Part shown: in pieces, positions 45,931 through 54,605 of the stretch
How the letters are laid out: every line of letters begins with the position of its first letter
Numbering within the stretch: position 1 is the stretch's first letter
Position numbers and translations under genes: made by a program
Notes under the pieces: model-generated
The model's input: only the letters and a program-made list of their open reading frames with translations
Databases searched by the model: none
Told to the model about the DNA's origin: nothing
From: an uncultured Marinobacter sp.
Lineage (GTDB): Bacteria; Pseudomonadota; Gammaproteobacteria; Pseudomonadales; Oleiphilaceae
Direction of reading: 5' to 3'
Assembly: GCF_946886895.1 (NCBI RefSeq)
Contig: NZ_CAMPJO010000017.1
Span: 6,570 to 70,569 of the forward strand
DNA length: 64,000 bases

Positions 45931-47445
45931 ATGTCCGCAATGCCAACGACCGTCATTTCAGGCTTTACCCACAATTTCCTCGGCAAGGCACCCGTCTGGT
46001 ACAAGCAGGTGATCTTGCTGTTTCTGATTGCCAACCCGATCGTCATGTATGTGCTGGGGGCTGGCGCAGCTGGCTGGCTGCTGATTGCGGAATTCATCTT
46101 TACCCTGGCTATGGCCCTTAAATGCTATCCGCTTCTGCCTGGCGGCCTGCTGGCGGTGGAGGCGTTATTGATTGGCCTGACGTCACCGGATGCGGTGTAT
46201 CTGGAGGTGCTGACCAACTTCCCGGTGATCCTGCTGTTGATGTTCATGGTGGCCGGTATTTATTTCATGAAGGAGCTGTTGCTGGTGACCTTCACCCAGA
46301 TTCTGGTAGGGGTGCGCTCGAAATCGGCGCTGTCGCTGTTGTTCTGCGCCGCAGCGGCCCTGCTCTCCGCGTTTCTGGATGCCCTCACCGTCACCGCCGT
46401 CATTATCTCCGTCGCCGTGGGTTTCTATTCGGTGTACCACAAGGTGGCCTCCGGCAAGGGGTATCAGCACGCTGATCACAACGCCGGCAGTGATGACGAG
46501 GTGATCGAGCTGCACCGGGAAGATCTGGTCAATTTTCAGGCCTTTCTGCGCAGCCTGCTGATGCACGGTGCCATTGGCACCGCCCTGGGAGGCGTGGCCA
46601 CCATGGTGGGTGAACCCCAGAATCTGTTGATCGCGAAAGTGGTGGGCTGGGATTTTGCGAGCTTCTTCCTGCACATGGCGCCGGTGAGCCTGCCCGTGCT
46701 GGGGGCCGGGCTGGTGACCTGCTGGGCCCTGGAGAAGCTGCGCTGGTTTGGTTACGGCGGGCGGCTGCCCAGGCCGGTGCGTCGGGTGCTGGAAGAGTTT
46801 GCCGACAACGAGCGCGCCAAGCGGACCAAGGCAGACCAGGCGGCCTTGTGGGTTCAGGCCATCGCCGCCGTGATCTTGGTGGTGGGGCTCGCCTTCCACC
46901 TGGCCGAGGTGGGGCTGATCGGCCTGCTGGTGATTATCCTGATTACCTCGTTCACCGGCATCACCGATGAGCACCAGATCGGCAAGGCGTTCCAGGAATC
47001 CCTGCCGTTTACCTCCCTGCTGGTGGTGTTCTTTGCCGTGGTGGCGGTTATCCACGAACAGCACCTGTTCAAACCCATCATTGATTACGTGCTCTCGCTG
47101 CCGGTGAGCCAGCAACCCGGCATGTTTTTCATTGCCAACGGCATTCTCTCTATGATCAGCGACAATGTGTTCGTGGCAACGGTGTACATCAGTGAAGTCA
47201 AGCAGGCCCTGGATGCGGGCAGCATCAGTTATGAGCATTTCCAGGATCTGGCGGTGGCCATCAATACCGGCACCAATCTGCCCAGCGTGGCTACTCCGAA
47301 TGGCCAGGCCGCGTTCCTGTTCCTGCTGACATCCGCCATTGCCCCGCTGGTACGGCTGTCCTATGGGCGTATGGTGATTATGGCGCTCCCGTACACGCTG
47401 GTGATGGGAGGCGTGGGTCTGTACATGGTGGTCAACTATATCTGA
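45931..47445 (+). CDS. nhaB: Na+/H+ antiporter NhaB
   Basis: Inner-membrane sodium/proton antiporter for pH and salt homeostasis. ATG 45931 ([18 protein letters not shown]) gives 504 residues; ATG 45940 is an alternative. Strong NhaB signatures are [20 protein letters not shown] (about 50-69), [29 protein letters not shown] near 228 and [14 protein letters not shown] near 408. About 12 hydrophobic segments are visible. Such antiporters fit a marine host. Confidence 0.93.
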   Translation: MSAMPTTVISGFTHNFLGKAPVWYKQVILLFLIANPIVMYVLGAGAAGWLLIAEFIFTLAMALKCYPLLPGGLLAVEALLIGLTSPDAVYLEVLTNFPVILLLMFMVAGIYFMKELLLVTFTQILVGVRSKSALSLLFCAAAALLSAFLDALTVTAVIISVAVGFYSVYHKVASGKGYQHADHNAGSDDEVIELHREDLVNFQAFLRSLLMHGAIGTALGGVATMVGEPQNLLIAKVVGWDFASFFLHMAPVSLPVLGAGLVTCWALEKLRWFGYGGRLPRPVRRVLEEFADNERAKRTKADQAALWVQAIAAVILVVGLAFHLAEVGLIGLLVIILITSFTGITDEHQIGKAFQESLPFTSLLVVFFAVVAVIHEQHLFKPIIDYVLSLPVSQQPGMFFIANGILSMISDNVFVATVYISEVKQALDAGSISYEHFQDLAVAINTGTNLPSVATPNGQAAFLFLLTSAIAPLVRLSYGRMVIMALPYTLVMGGVGLYMVVNYI

Positions 47446-47536
47446 CGCCGTGATCCTTTTTTTGCGCGCAGGATCCGTGCAGATTTGCTCAGGTCTGGTA
47501 ATCTCTGAGAGAAACAGAGCAACAAGAACCCGGTTC

Positions 47537-48337
47537 ATGCGTTGTATTCAGAAAGGTCGTTATTTTGCCGCTGTCTGTCTTGCCGGAATTGCAGCGGTGT
47601 TCTCATCATTAAGCCAGGCCCGTGATGCCCCTGAGGTTCTCCGGGTTGCCTACGCTGAATTCCCGCCGATGGAATACCGCGATGCCAATGGTGAAGCGGC
47701 GGGGCGGTTCATTGAGCTGACCCGGCTGGTGGTGGAAGAAGCGGGTTACCGGCCCGAGTTCATTCAGCTCCCGGTCAGCCGGCTTTACCTGTACCTGTCA
47801 AACGGCACTGTGGATGTCTGGCCGGGCATCTCAGGCATCCCTATGCTGGACGGTGAGGTGCTGGAGAGCTGGGTGAGCCCATATGCCGTTCAACTCAGTG
47901 CGTGGTATCTGGAAGGCACCCCGCCCCTGGCGCACTTTGATCAATTGGCCAACAGAACCGTCATAGTTATTGCCGGCTACACCTATGGCGGGCTGATCTA
48001 CTGGCTGGAAGCGCAGCGTGGGATGACGGTGACCGAAGCGCCCAATCACCGGTCTGCCATCAACATGCTCAAGCGCAAACGGGGTGATTACCTGCTGGAT
48101 TATCGGGAGCCGGTGGAGGCCATCCTGACCGAGCCGTCAGATCAGCACGTGCGGGTTTCCGATATCCGTCGTCGTGATGCGGCCTGGCTGTTTTCCCTGG
48201 CTAATCCCCGGGCGGCGCTGTTGCGCGACGAGTTTGATGACGCTTACCTGCGGCTGGTCGAGGCGGGTACGGTGCGGCCGGTACGGGCTCTGGACACCGG
48301 CTATGTGGTGCCCGGCTTACCGGAGCCGTACCGCTAA
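47537..48337 (+). CDS. Periplasmic solute-binding protein (family 3-like)
   Basis: 266 residues from ATG 47537 with a signal peptide (MRCIQKGRYFAAVCLAGIAA..., cleavage probably after SQA near 29). The body resembles SBP family 3: LRVAYAEFPPMEYRDANGEA (37-56), GRFIELTRLVVEEAGY, GTVDVWPGISG and LDYREPVEA. No ABC permease or ATPase is adjacent, so it may work alone as a sensor-like binding protein. The ligand is unknown. It converges on the DUF3047 gene with a 9-bp gap. Confidence 0.78.
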   Translation: MRCIQKGRYFAAVCLAGIAAVFSSLSQARDAPEVLRVAYAEFPPMEYRDANGEAAGRFIELTRLVVEEAGYRPEFIQLPVSRLYLYLSNGTVDVWPGISGIPMLDGEVLESWVSPYAVQLSAWYLEGTPPLAHFDQLANRTVIVIAGYTYGGLIYWLEAQRGMTVTEAPNHRSAINMLKRKRGDYLLDYREPVEAILTEPSDQHVRVSDIRRRDAAWLFSLANPRAALLRDEFDDAYLRLVEAGTVRPVRALDTGYVVPGLPEPYR

Positions 48338-48346
48338 CCGGCCGAC

Positions 48347-49060
48347 TCATGGTGACAGGGTGATATCGCCGTACCAGGCTGTGGCCTGCTCGCCGGTGTT
48401 GTCGGAATCCGACATGATGGCAATGCCCGCCAGTGGCGGCGGTGCTTCGCCAAAGGCCTTGCGGTAATCCGCGACAATATCCCGCTCCACCGTTACCCAT
48501 TCGCCCACCTGTTGCTGGCCGGAATTCACCGCGACCATCACGGTTTTGTCGGTGTAAGGATTGGCCACAAACTCCCCCTTGGGCAGAGTGTTGGCCCAGA
48601 TGTAGTTCAGGGCATTGCCGGGTAGCGATTCCCCGAACAGCAGTTCCACCGTTTTGCGTTTGGCCCGCTCGAAGAACCCCGCCTCTTCCGGCTGAAACTT
48701 GAACGCCACGTATATTCGGGCCGGGTAGTCATCGCCGGACTTTTTTCGGGCATCGCCGCGTTCGAACACGTTCGAGACCTTCCAGCGCCACCGAAGCATC
48801 AACTTCTCGCCCGGATCCAGCGTCAACCGGGCAATCAGACCGGAGGCGCCGCCCTCCGTTGTCGCTTTCACCACCTGGGTGCCGTGCTCCGTGACCAGTT
48901 CATACCGGGTGTGCTGGTCGATATTGGGAAATTCCAGGGGCTCCCAGCCGTCCTTCAGGGTCGACATGGTCGAAAACGGCTGGATGGTTGCCACAGACTC
49001 GGCAAAGGATGGAAGTGAGGCCAGAACCAGAAACGCCAGTGGTATGAGTCGCATCATCAT
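48347..49060 (-). CDS. DUF3047 family exported protein
   Basis: 237 residues with a signal peptide (MMMRLIPLAFLVLASLPSFA, cleavage about 20-21). The body shows a beta-rich pattern, LMLRWRWKVSNVFERGDARK, DDYPARIYVAFKF and YIWANTLPKGE, typical of DUF3047, whose function is unknown. Its start overlaps the channel gene stop by 4 nt (ATGA), so the two are translated together; periplasmic or outer-leaflet location is inferred. Confidence 0.78.
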   Translation of the reverse strand: MMMRLIPLAFLVLASLPSFAESVATIQPFSTMSTLKDGWEPLEFPNIDQHTRYELVTEHGTQVVKATTEGGASGLIARLTLDPGEKLMLRWRWKVSNVFERGDARKKSGDDYPARIYVAFKFQPEEAGFFERAKRKTVELLFGESLPGNALNYIWANTLPKGEFVANPYTDKTVMVAVNSGQQQVGEWVTVERDIVADYRKAFGEAPPPLAGIAIMSDSDNTGEQATAWYGDITLSP

Positions 49061-50118
49061 TCTCTCACGTCAGTCAGGGTTGCCCATTCCGACACATGGA
49101 TGCGCCGATCGGCAATGTAGTAAATTCTCGCGCCGGCCTGAACCGGATAATCGACGGCGGGATTGATCTCGATCACCCTGGCGGCCCGGGGCTGAACGCC
49201 AATGATCAACGCATCAAAGTGCGCCTTGAAGGGACGCAGCAGATCGCCGACGGTGTAGTCGGCGGTGTTTTCAGGAACCGTCAGGGAAAACTGGGTCATG
49301 CCGCCGGCCACGCTCAGAAGATCATGGTGCAGGGCGCTGGAGCCCGGGTCGGCCGCCGCTTTGGCCAGCATTTCCACGGCCACGGACGGGGTGCACTCAA
49401 CTGTCGGGCAATGGTGGGTGAGCAACTGACTCAGGCGCTCATTGTTGAAGTAGGCGATCATGTGCGCCGTCGAATTGAGCTGGTAACACAGCAGGGCACA
49501 GGTCAGCGTCACATCGTCTTCCGGGGTGTCGATGATGATACAGCTGGCCTGCTTCAGCCCGGTGCGGTTCAGTTCCAGTTCGTCGGTGTACTGCTTCAGC
49601 CGGACAAAATCGATCTGTTCTGGCATGGGGTTTTCTTCGGGGTTGTTCCCGGCCAGGACAATCCTCCGGCGGGACCTGCTCAGGGATTGTTCTTTCAGCA
49701 GGAGCTCAAGCAGGTGCAGGGTGCGGGACCCGTTCCATCCGATAACCACGATGTGGCCGGTCAGTGTCTGGAAATCCTTCAAGCCTTTGACTCCTTTCTG
49801 CCAGTGGTGCACCGCGAATGCGCCGATGCGGCCGATGGTGATTGCGAACAGGCTCAGGCCTGCGGGAATGATAAAGCCAGCGGTCCAGACGCGCCCCGCC
49901 GTGGTGGATGGCGAGAAATCACCGTAACCGACGGTGGAGGCGGTGACGGCCAGCCAGTAAAAGAACTGGCCCGGCTCGATCAGACTGCTTTCACCGGCCA
50001 TTCTGAGCCCGATCCAGGACAGGATGACATAACCCAGGAGCATCGCCACCAGGCTGTAGCCGGAAAGTTCGGTCAGGTAGCTGGTGATCAGCTTGCGCAG
50101 TTTTTGGATAACCGGCAT
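49057..50118 (-). CDS. Potassium channel with cytoplasmic RCK/TrkA-N domain
   Basis: 353 residues from ATG 50118 (MPVIQKLRKL); GTG 50151 is an in-frame alternative. Two membrane helices (about 18-38 and 68-90) flank a selectivity filter TVGYGDFSP (near 58-66). A Rossmann-type TrkA-N domain begins HIVVIGWNGSRTLHLLELLL (near 111). The layout matches two-TM RCK channels of the MthK/Kch type. The last 4 nt overlap the DUF3047 start, an unusual operon pairing whose meaning is unknown. Confidence 0.85.
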   Translation of the reverse strand: MPVIQKLRKLITSYLTELSGYSLVAMLLGYVILSWIGLRMAGESSLIEPGQFFYWLAVTASTVGYGDFSPSTTAGRVWTAGFIIPAGLSLFAITIGRIGAFAVHHWQKGVKGLKDFQTLTGHIVVIGWNGSRTLHLLELLLKEQSLSRSRRRIVLAGNNPEENPMPEQIDFVRLKQYTDELELNRTGLKQASCIIIDTPEDDVTLTCALLCYQLNSTAHMIAYFNNERLSQLLTHHCPTVECTPSVAVEMLAKAAADPGSSALHHDLLSVAGGMTQFSLTVPENTADYTVGDLLRPFKAHFDALIIGVQPRAARVIEINPAVDYPVQAGARIYYIADRRIHVSEWATLTDVRE

Positions 50119-50293
50119 CTGGAATGGAATCCCCGTATCGACAAAGAGCACGGCGACCCATCGCGGAACCCGTGCCCGGATGCGCGCCCCGGTCCGGAGG
50201 CTGCGGCAAATCAGGAGCTTGTACTTCGCCCGAATCCGCCTGGCGTGTCAAGGTGGCCGGTGGTAATTAACGCCCGGGTTGTTCCATCGGACA

Positions 50294-50341
50294 ATTAGGC
50301 TTATAGTGTCAACATCCTTGGTTATACACTATATGTTGTGT
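50294..50341 (+). promoter_or_regulatory. Paired NrdR boxes upstream of nrdA
   Basis: ACACTATATGTTGTGT (50326-50341) matches the NrdR-box consensus ACACWATATNTWGTGT closely. A degenerate partner whose right half TATAGTGT ends at 50309 lies 16 bp upstream, the tandem spacing known for NrdR repressor sites at nrd promoters. They sit just before the riboswitch, so they should act at transcription start. The preceding 50152-50293 holds nothing else recognisable. Confidence 0.7.
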
Positions 50342-50348
50342 TTATTTT

Positions 50349-50545
50349 GCTCAATACGGGCAATATAGGGAATCCGGTGAGACTCCGGAACTGACGCGCA
50401 GCGGTATTGGGGAACGAGCGTGGCATCAGGACACTGGCGTAAGCCGGGAAGTCGCCACGCAAGGCCGGATCGAAGGATCCACGCCCCTGAGTCCGAAGAC
50501 CTGCCAGGGAATAACTGCACCTTCGCGTTTATAAGGTGAGCAGGT
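50349..50545 (+). ncRNA. Cobalamin riboswitch in the nrdAB leader
   Basis: The conserved core is visible in order: GGGAATCCGGTGAGACTCCG (starting at about 50368), the CTGACGCGCAGCGGT segment (50391-50405), a GCC-GGGAAGTCGCC arm, and the B12 box AGTCCGAAGACCTGCC (50490-50505). A terminal hairpin CACCTT / AAGGTG (50518-50538) follows, with loop CGCGTTTAT. Ligand-bound aptamer should lower nrdAB expression when cobalamin is present, as reported for other class Ia ribonucleotide reductases in organisms that also own the B12-dependent enzyme. Confidence 0.88.
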
Positions 50546-50558
50546 GAGGATTCTTTTT

Positions 50559-50637
50559 GCCACGGAATCCATGGAAGGACACGGAAAGAAAAGATAACAA
50601 AGGTCTTTATTCTGTGTCCTTCCATGGATTCCGTGGC
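50559..50637. repeat. 79-bp palindromic element (24-bp perfect inverted repeat)
   Basis: The arm at 50559-50582 (GCCACGGAATCCATGGAAGG...) is the exact reverse complement of 50614-50637 and surrounds a 31-nt AT-rich loop. Related sequence recurs between nrdA and nrdB (53482-53507). It looks like a REP- or MITE-like mini-element lodged between riboswitch aptamer and ribosome binding site; the class is unidentified. Confidence 0.75.
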
Positions 50638-50644
50638 CGGAACA

Positions 50645-50690
50645 TCTCCTGTAAACGCGAAGCGTGCACCACCAGCGCGTTTACAGGAGA
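50645..50690 (+). promoter_or_regulatory. nrdA: Hairpin sequestering the nrdA ribosome binding site
   Basis: TCTCCTGTAAACGCG (50645-50659) pairs perfectly over 15 bp with CGCGTTTACAGGAGA (50676-50690), which contains the Shine-Dalgarno AGGAG 7 nt before ATG 50697. The anti-SD arm segment TAAACGCG is also exactly complementary to CGCGTTTA in the riboswitch terminal loop (50524-50531), so an alternative pairing that frees the ribosome binding site is possible. Confidence 0.7.
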
Positions 50691-50696
50691 AGCCCC

Positions 50697-53468
50697 ATGT
50701 CTGCCTCTGCCTCTGCCCTGGCTGAAGCCCAGCCTCCCTCACAGCCCCAAACCGAATCCCTCCAGGTCATCAAACGCAATGGCACCCTGGTTGGCTTTGA
50801 TCCATCCAAGATCAGTGTCGCCGTTACCAAGGCGTTCCTGGCCGTGGAAGGCGACAGCGCCGCCGGTTCCGCCCGCATCAACGATGCCGTGCACCGGGTT
50901 ACCGAACAGGTGACGCAGGCCATCAGCCGGCGCCTGAAAGCCGGCGGCAAGGTGCATATCGAAGACATCCAGGACCAGGTGGAATTGGCCCTGATGCGGG
51001 CCGAGGAACAGAAAGTCGCCCGGGCCTATGTGCTGTACCGGGAAGAACACGCCCGCCAGCGGGCCATCGATGAGCCCGTAGAAGCCCACCCGCACCTGAC
51101 CGTGAAAAAAGCCAGCGGCGAAACCGCCCCCCTGGACCTGGGCCTGATGAGGCTGCAGGTGGAGCAGGCCGCCGCCGGGCTGGAGGGCATTGACGGCGAC
51201 TCGCTGGTGGACGATGCCCTGACCAACCTCTACGACGGCATCGCCGAGGAAGACGTGCTGTCGGCACTGGTGATGACCGCCCGGGGCCGCATTGAACGGG
51301 AGCCCGACTACAGCGCCGTGACCGCGCGCCTGTTGCTCGAACAGTTGCGCCTGGAAAACGCCACCGTCCTGGACCTGCCGTTGCACCTGCCGCTGGCAGA
51401 GGTGTACCCCCAGGCCCTGAGTGCCTTTATCAAGGCTGGTATCCGGTATGAGCTGCTGGACGAGGCCCTGGCCGCCTTCGATCTGGAACGCCTGGGCGCG
51501 GCCATCAAGCCGGAACAGGATCAGCAGTTCGGCTTCCTTGGCCTGCAGACGCTGTACGACCGTTATTTCCTGCACTGGAACGGCGCCCGCCTGGAGCTGC
51601 CCCAGGTGTTCTTCATGCGCGTGGCCATGGGCCTGGCGTTGCGGGAAGATGAGCCGAACGAGCGGGCTATCGAATTCTACAACCTGCTGTCCAGCTTTGA
51701 TTACATGGCCAGCACCCCGACGCTGTTCAACAGCGGCACCCGCCATTCCCAGCTCTCGTCCTGTTACCTGACCACCGTCGGCGACGACCTCGAAGGCATC
51801 TACGGCGCCATCCGCGATAACGCCATGCTCTCCAAATGGGCCGGCGGCCTGGGCAACGACTGGACCCCGGTGCGGGCACTGGGCTCCCACATCAAGGGCA
51901 CCAACGGCCAGAGCCAGGGCGTGGTGCCGTTCCTGAAAGTGGTCAACGATACCGCCGTGGCGGTCAACCAGGGTGGCAAGCGCAAGGGCGCGGTGTGCGC
52001 CTACCTGGAAAGCTGGCACCTGGACATCGAGGAATTCCTGGAGCTGCGCAAGAACACCGGCGACGAACGCCGCCGCACCCACGACATGAACACCGCCAAC
52101 TGGGTGCCGGACTTGCTCATCGAGCGCATGCGCGAAGACCGGGACTGGACCCTGTTTTCCCCCAGCGACGCGCCCGACCTGCACGACCTCTACGGAAACG
52201 AATTCCGCGAGCGTTACGAGCACTACGAAGCACTGGCGGAGCAGGGCAAGATCAAGCTGTTCAAGAAAATTCCCGCCAAACAACTCTGGCGCAAGATGCT
52301 CACTGTGCTGTTTGAAACCGGCCACCCCTGGATCACCTTCAAGGATCCCTGCAACCTGCGCTCACCGCAGCAGCACCGGGGCGTGGTGCACAGCTCCAAT
52401 CTGTGTACCGAAATTACCCTGAACACCAGCGCCGACGAAATCGCCGTGTGTAACCTGGGCTCGGTGAACCTGGCCGCCCATATCCGCGATGGTGAACTGG
52501 ACGTACAGCGCCTGGAGCGCACCGTGACCATCGCCGTGCGCATGCTCGATAACGTGATCGACATCAATTACTACGCCGTGCCCCAGGCCCGGAACTCCAA
52601 CCTGAAGCACCGCCCCGTGGGCCTGGGCCTGATGGGCTTTCAGGATGCGCTCTACCAGCTGGGCCTGCCGTATTCCAGCCCGGAAGCGGTTGAGTTTGCG
52701 GATGTTGCCATGGAGCAGCTCAGCTACTTCGCCATTCGTGCGTCGACCACCCTGGCCGGCGAGCGCGGCGCCTATGAAAGCTACGAGGGGTCGCTCTGGC
52801 AGCAAGGCACCCTGCCCATCGACTCCATCAACCTGCTGAAGGAAGCCCGCCGGGACGGGGACCTGTCCGTCAACACCAGTGCCCGGCTGGACTGGACACC
52901 GGTGCGCGAATTGATCGCGAAGAACGGCATGCGCAACAGCAATGTGATGGCCATTGCACCTACCGCGACCATCTCCAACATTGTGGGCGTGTCCCAGTCC
53001 ATCGAACCGGCGTACCAGAACCTGTTCGTGAAATCGAACCTCTCCGGTGAATTCACCGTGGTGAACCCCTCGCTGGTACGGGATCTCAAAGCGGAAGGGT
53101 TGTGGGACAACGTGATGGTTAACGACCTCAAATACTTCGATGGCAGCGTGCAGAAGATCGACCGCATTCCGGCCAAACTGAAAGCCCGCTACGCCACGGC
53201 GTTTGAGATTGACCCCCGATGGCTGGTGGAAGCCGCCTCCCGACGCCAGAAATGGCTCGACCAGGCCCAGAGCCTGAACCTGTACATGGCCGAACCCAGT
53301 GGCAAGAAACTGGACGCTCTGTACCAACTGGCCTGGGAACGTGGCCTGAAAACCACCTACTACCTGCGCTCGCTGGGCGCCACCGGTGCCGAGAAAAGCG
53401 CCCCGGTCGCCGCGCCGCAGCCGCAGGTGTGCAGCATAGATGACCCGGATTGCGAGGCCTGTCAGTAG
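50697..53468 (+). CDS. nrdA: Class Ia ribonucleotide reductase alpha subunit
   Basis: Reduces ribonucleoside diphosphates to deoxy forms with NrdB. ATG 50697 is chosen for its AGGAG; 923 residues. Two tandem N-terminal ATP-cone regions are seen (LQVIKRNGTLVGFD from about 22; LTVKKASGETAPLDLGLMRL from about 135), as in Pseudomonas NrdA. The core has FNSGTRHSQLSSCYL (near 344), NLCTEITLNTS near 565 and ATISNIVGVSQSIEP near 765. The C-terminal redox pair is CEAC in DPDCEACQ. Expression is probably controlled by NrdR, the cobalamin riboswitch and the RBS hairpin. Confidence 0.96.
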   Translation: MSASASALAEAQPPSQPQTESLQVIKRNGTLVGFDPSKISVAVTKAFLAVEGDSAAGSARINDAVHRVTEQVTQAISRRLKAGGKVHIEDIQDQVELALMRAEEQKVARAYVLYREEHARQRAIDEPVEAHPHLTVKKASGETAPLDLGLMRLQVEQAAAGLEGIDGDSLVDDALTNLYDGIAEEDVLSALVMTARGRIEREPDYSAVTARLLLEQLRLENATVLDLPLHLPLAEVYPQALSAFIKAGIRYELLDEALAAFDLERLGAAIKPEQDQQFGFLGLQTLYDRYFLHWNGARLELPQVFFMRVAMGLALREDEPNERAIEFYNLLSSFDYMASTPTLFNSGTRHSQLSSCYLTTVGDDLEGIYGAIRDNAMLSKWAGGLGNDWTPVRALGSHIKGTNGQSQGVVPFLKVVNDTAVAVNQGGKRKGAVCAYLESWHLDIEEFLELRKNTGDERRRTHDMNTANWVPDLLIERMREDRDWTLFSPSDAPDLHDLYGNEFRERYEHYEALAEQGKIKLFKKIPAKQLWRKMLTVLFETGHPWITFKDPCNLRSPQQHRGVVHSSNLCTEITLNTSADEIAVCNLGSVNLAAHIRDGELDVQRLERTVTIAVRMLDNVIDINYYAVPQARNSNLKHRPVGLGLMGFQDALYQLGLPYSSPEAVEFADVAMEQLSYFAIRASTTLAGERGAYESYEGSLWQQGTLPIDSINLLKEARRDGDLSVNTSARLDWTPVRELIAKNGMRNSNVMAIAPTATISNIVGVSQSIEPAYQNLFVKSNLSGEFTVVNPSLVRDLKAEGLWDNVMVNDLKYFDGSVQKIDRIPAKLKARYATAFEIDPRWLVEAASRRQKWLDQAQSLNLYMAEPSGKKLDALYQLAWERGLKTTYYLRSLGATGAEKSAPVAAPQPQVCSIDDPDCEACQ

Positions 53469-53481
53469 TAAAACTTTTTTA

Positions 53482-53507
53482 GCCACGGAATCCGCGGACT
53501 CCGTGGC
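53482..53507. repeat. Hairpin between nrdA and nrdB
   Basis: GCCACGGA ... TCCGTGGC form an 8-bp stem within the palindrome 53482-53507, and the sequence shares GCCACGGAATCC with the 79-bp element upstream of nrdA. It follows a T run, so it could modulate the nrdA:nrdB ratio or protect mRNA ends. Confidence 0.6.
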
Positions 53508-53532
53508 CAACAAATTTTAAGAGGATACCTCC

Positions 53533-54591
53533 ATGCTCAACTGGGACGACGAACCAAACACTGCAACCAAACCGGCGACACCCGAAGGCCCGGCCCCGGT
53601 CAATGTTGACGACAAACGCGTGATCAACGGCGAAACCGACATCAACCAACTGGCGCCGTTCAAGTACCCCTGGGCCTGGGAGTACTTCATGAACGCCAAC
53701 AAAAACCACTGGACCCCGCTGGACGTGAACATGGCCCAGGACGTCCACGACTACCACCATCGCCTGACCGCCCCGGAAAAGCACGTGTACGAAAACGTGC
53801 TGGCGTACCTGACCACCTCCGACATCCTGGCCATGCGTAACATCGGCCTGGCGGTGATGGAAAAAATGAGCGCCCCGGAACTGCAGATCTACCAGGCCCG
53901 CCAGGTGTATGAAGAAGCCATGCACACCTGGGCCTACCAGCACTGCATCGAAACCCTCAACCTGGACCAGAGCGAAATCTACAACCGCTACCGCGTGGTG
54001 CCCGCCATCAACGGCAAGATCCAGATGGCCAACCGCCGTCTGGACGCCGCCATGCGCTCGGACCTGAACCTGCGCAACAAGGACGACCTGCAGGAATTCA
54101 TCATGTCTTACCTGTTCTTCGCGGCGGTGTTCGAGGGCGCCTGGTTCTACAACGGCTTCAGCCCCATCTTCGCCCTGCAGCGCCGCGGCCTGATGCGTGG
54201 CACCGGCGAACAGCTGCAGTACATCCTGCGGGACGAGGCCATGCACTTCTCCTTTGGCCTGAAAGTGGTGAACCAGATCCTCGAAGAGGAAAACATCACC
54301 CTCGACCCCAAAGCCGTCCGCGACATGTGGGACGAATCCGAAGCTGCCGAAACCGCCTACGCCAACTACATCCTGCGGGACCCGATCCTGGGATACTCCG
54401 CCCAGTACCACAGCGAACAGTTCCGCTTTGTGGCCAACCGAAGAGCCAGAACGGTGGGGCTGGAAGAGCCGTTCCCCGGAGCGAAGAACGTATCGCCGTG
54501 GCTGGATGAGCAGGCCACCATGCGCAAGGAGAAGAACTTCTTTGAGACGCGGGTGATTGAGTATCAGACCGGGGCACAGTTGGAGTGGTGA
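53533..54591 (+). CDS. nrdB: Class Ia ribonucleotide reductase beta subunit
   Basis: Diiron-tyrosyl radical subunit. The 352 residues start MLNWDDEPNTATKP. Iron ligands and radical site are visible: SDILAM (Asp near 97), EEAMHTWAY with Glu, His and the radical Tyr at the E+3/+7 spacing seen in E. coli Glu115-His118-Tyr122, FEGAWFY near 200 and RDEAMHFSFG near 235. It ends 14 bp from the convergent integrase gene. Confidence 0.95.
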   Translation: MLNWDDEPNTATKPATPEGPAPVNVDDKRVINGETDINQLAPFKYPWAWEYFMNANKNHWTPLDVNMAQDVHDYHHRLTAPEKHVYENVLAYLTTSDILAMRNIGLAVMEKMSAPELQIYQARQVYEEAMHTWAYQHCIETLNLDQSEIYNRYRVVPAINGKIQMANRRLDAAMRSDLNLRNKDDLQEFIMSYLFFAAVFEGAWFYNGFSPIFALQRRGLMRGTGEQLQYILRDEAMHFSFGLKVVNQILEEENITLDPKAVRDMWDESEAAETAYANYILRDPILGYSAQYHSEQFRFVANRRARTVGLEEPFPGAKNVSPWLDEQATMRKEKNFFETRVIEYQTGAQLEW

Positions 54592-54605
54592 GTGCTTACT
54601 GACGT

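Noticed and set aside
50557..50913. Open frame across the nrdA leader palindrome
   Set aside because: It translates the inverted repeat and then the wrong frame of nrdA.
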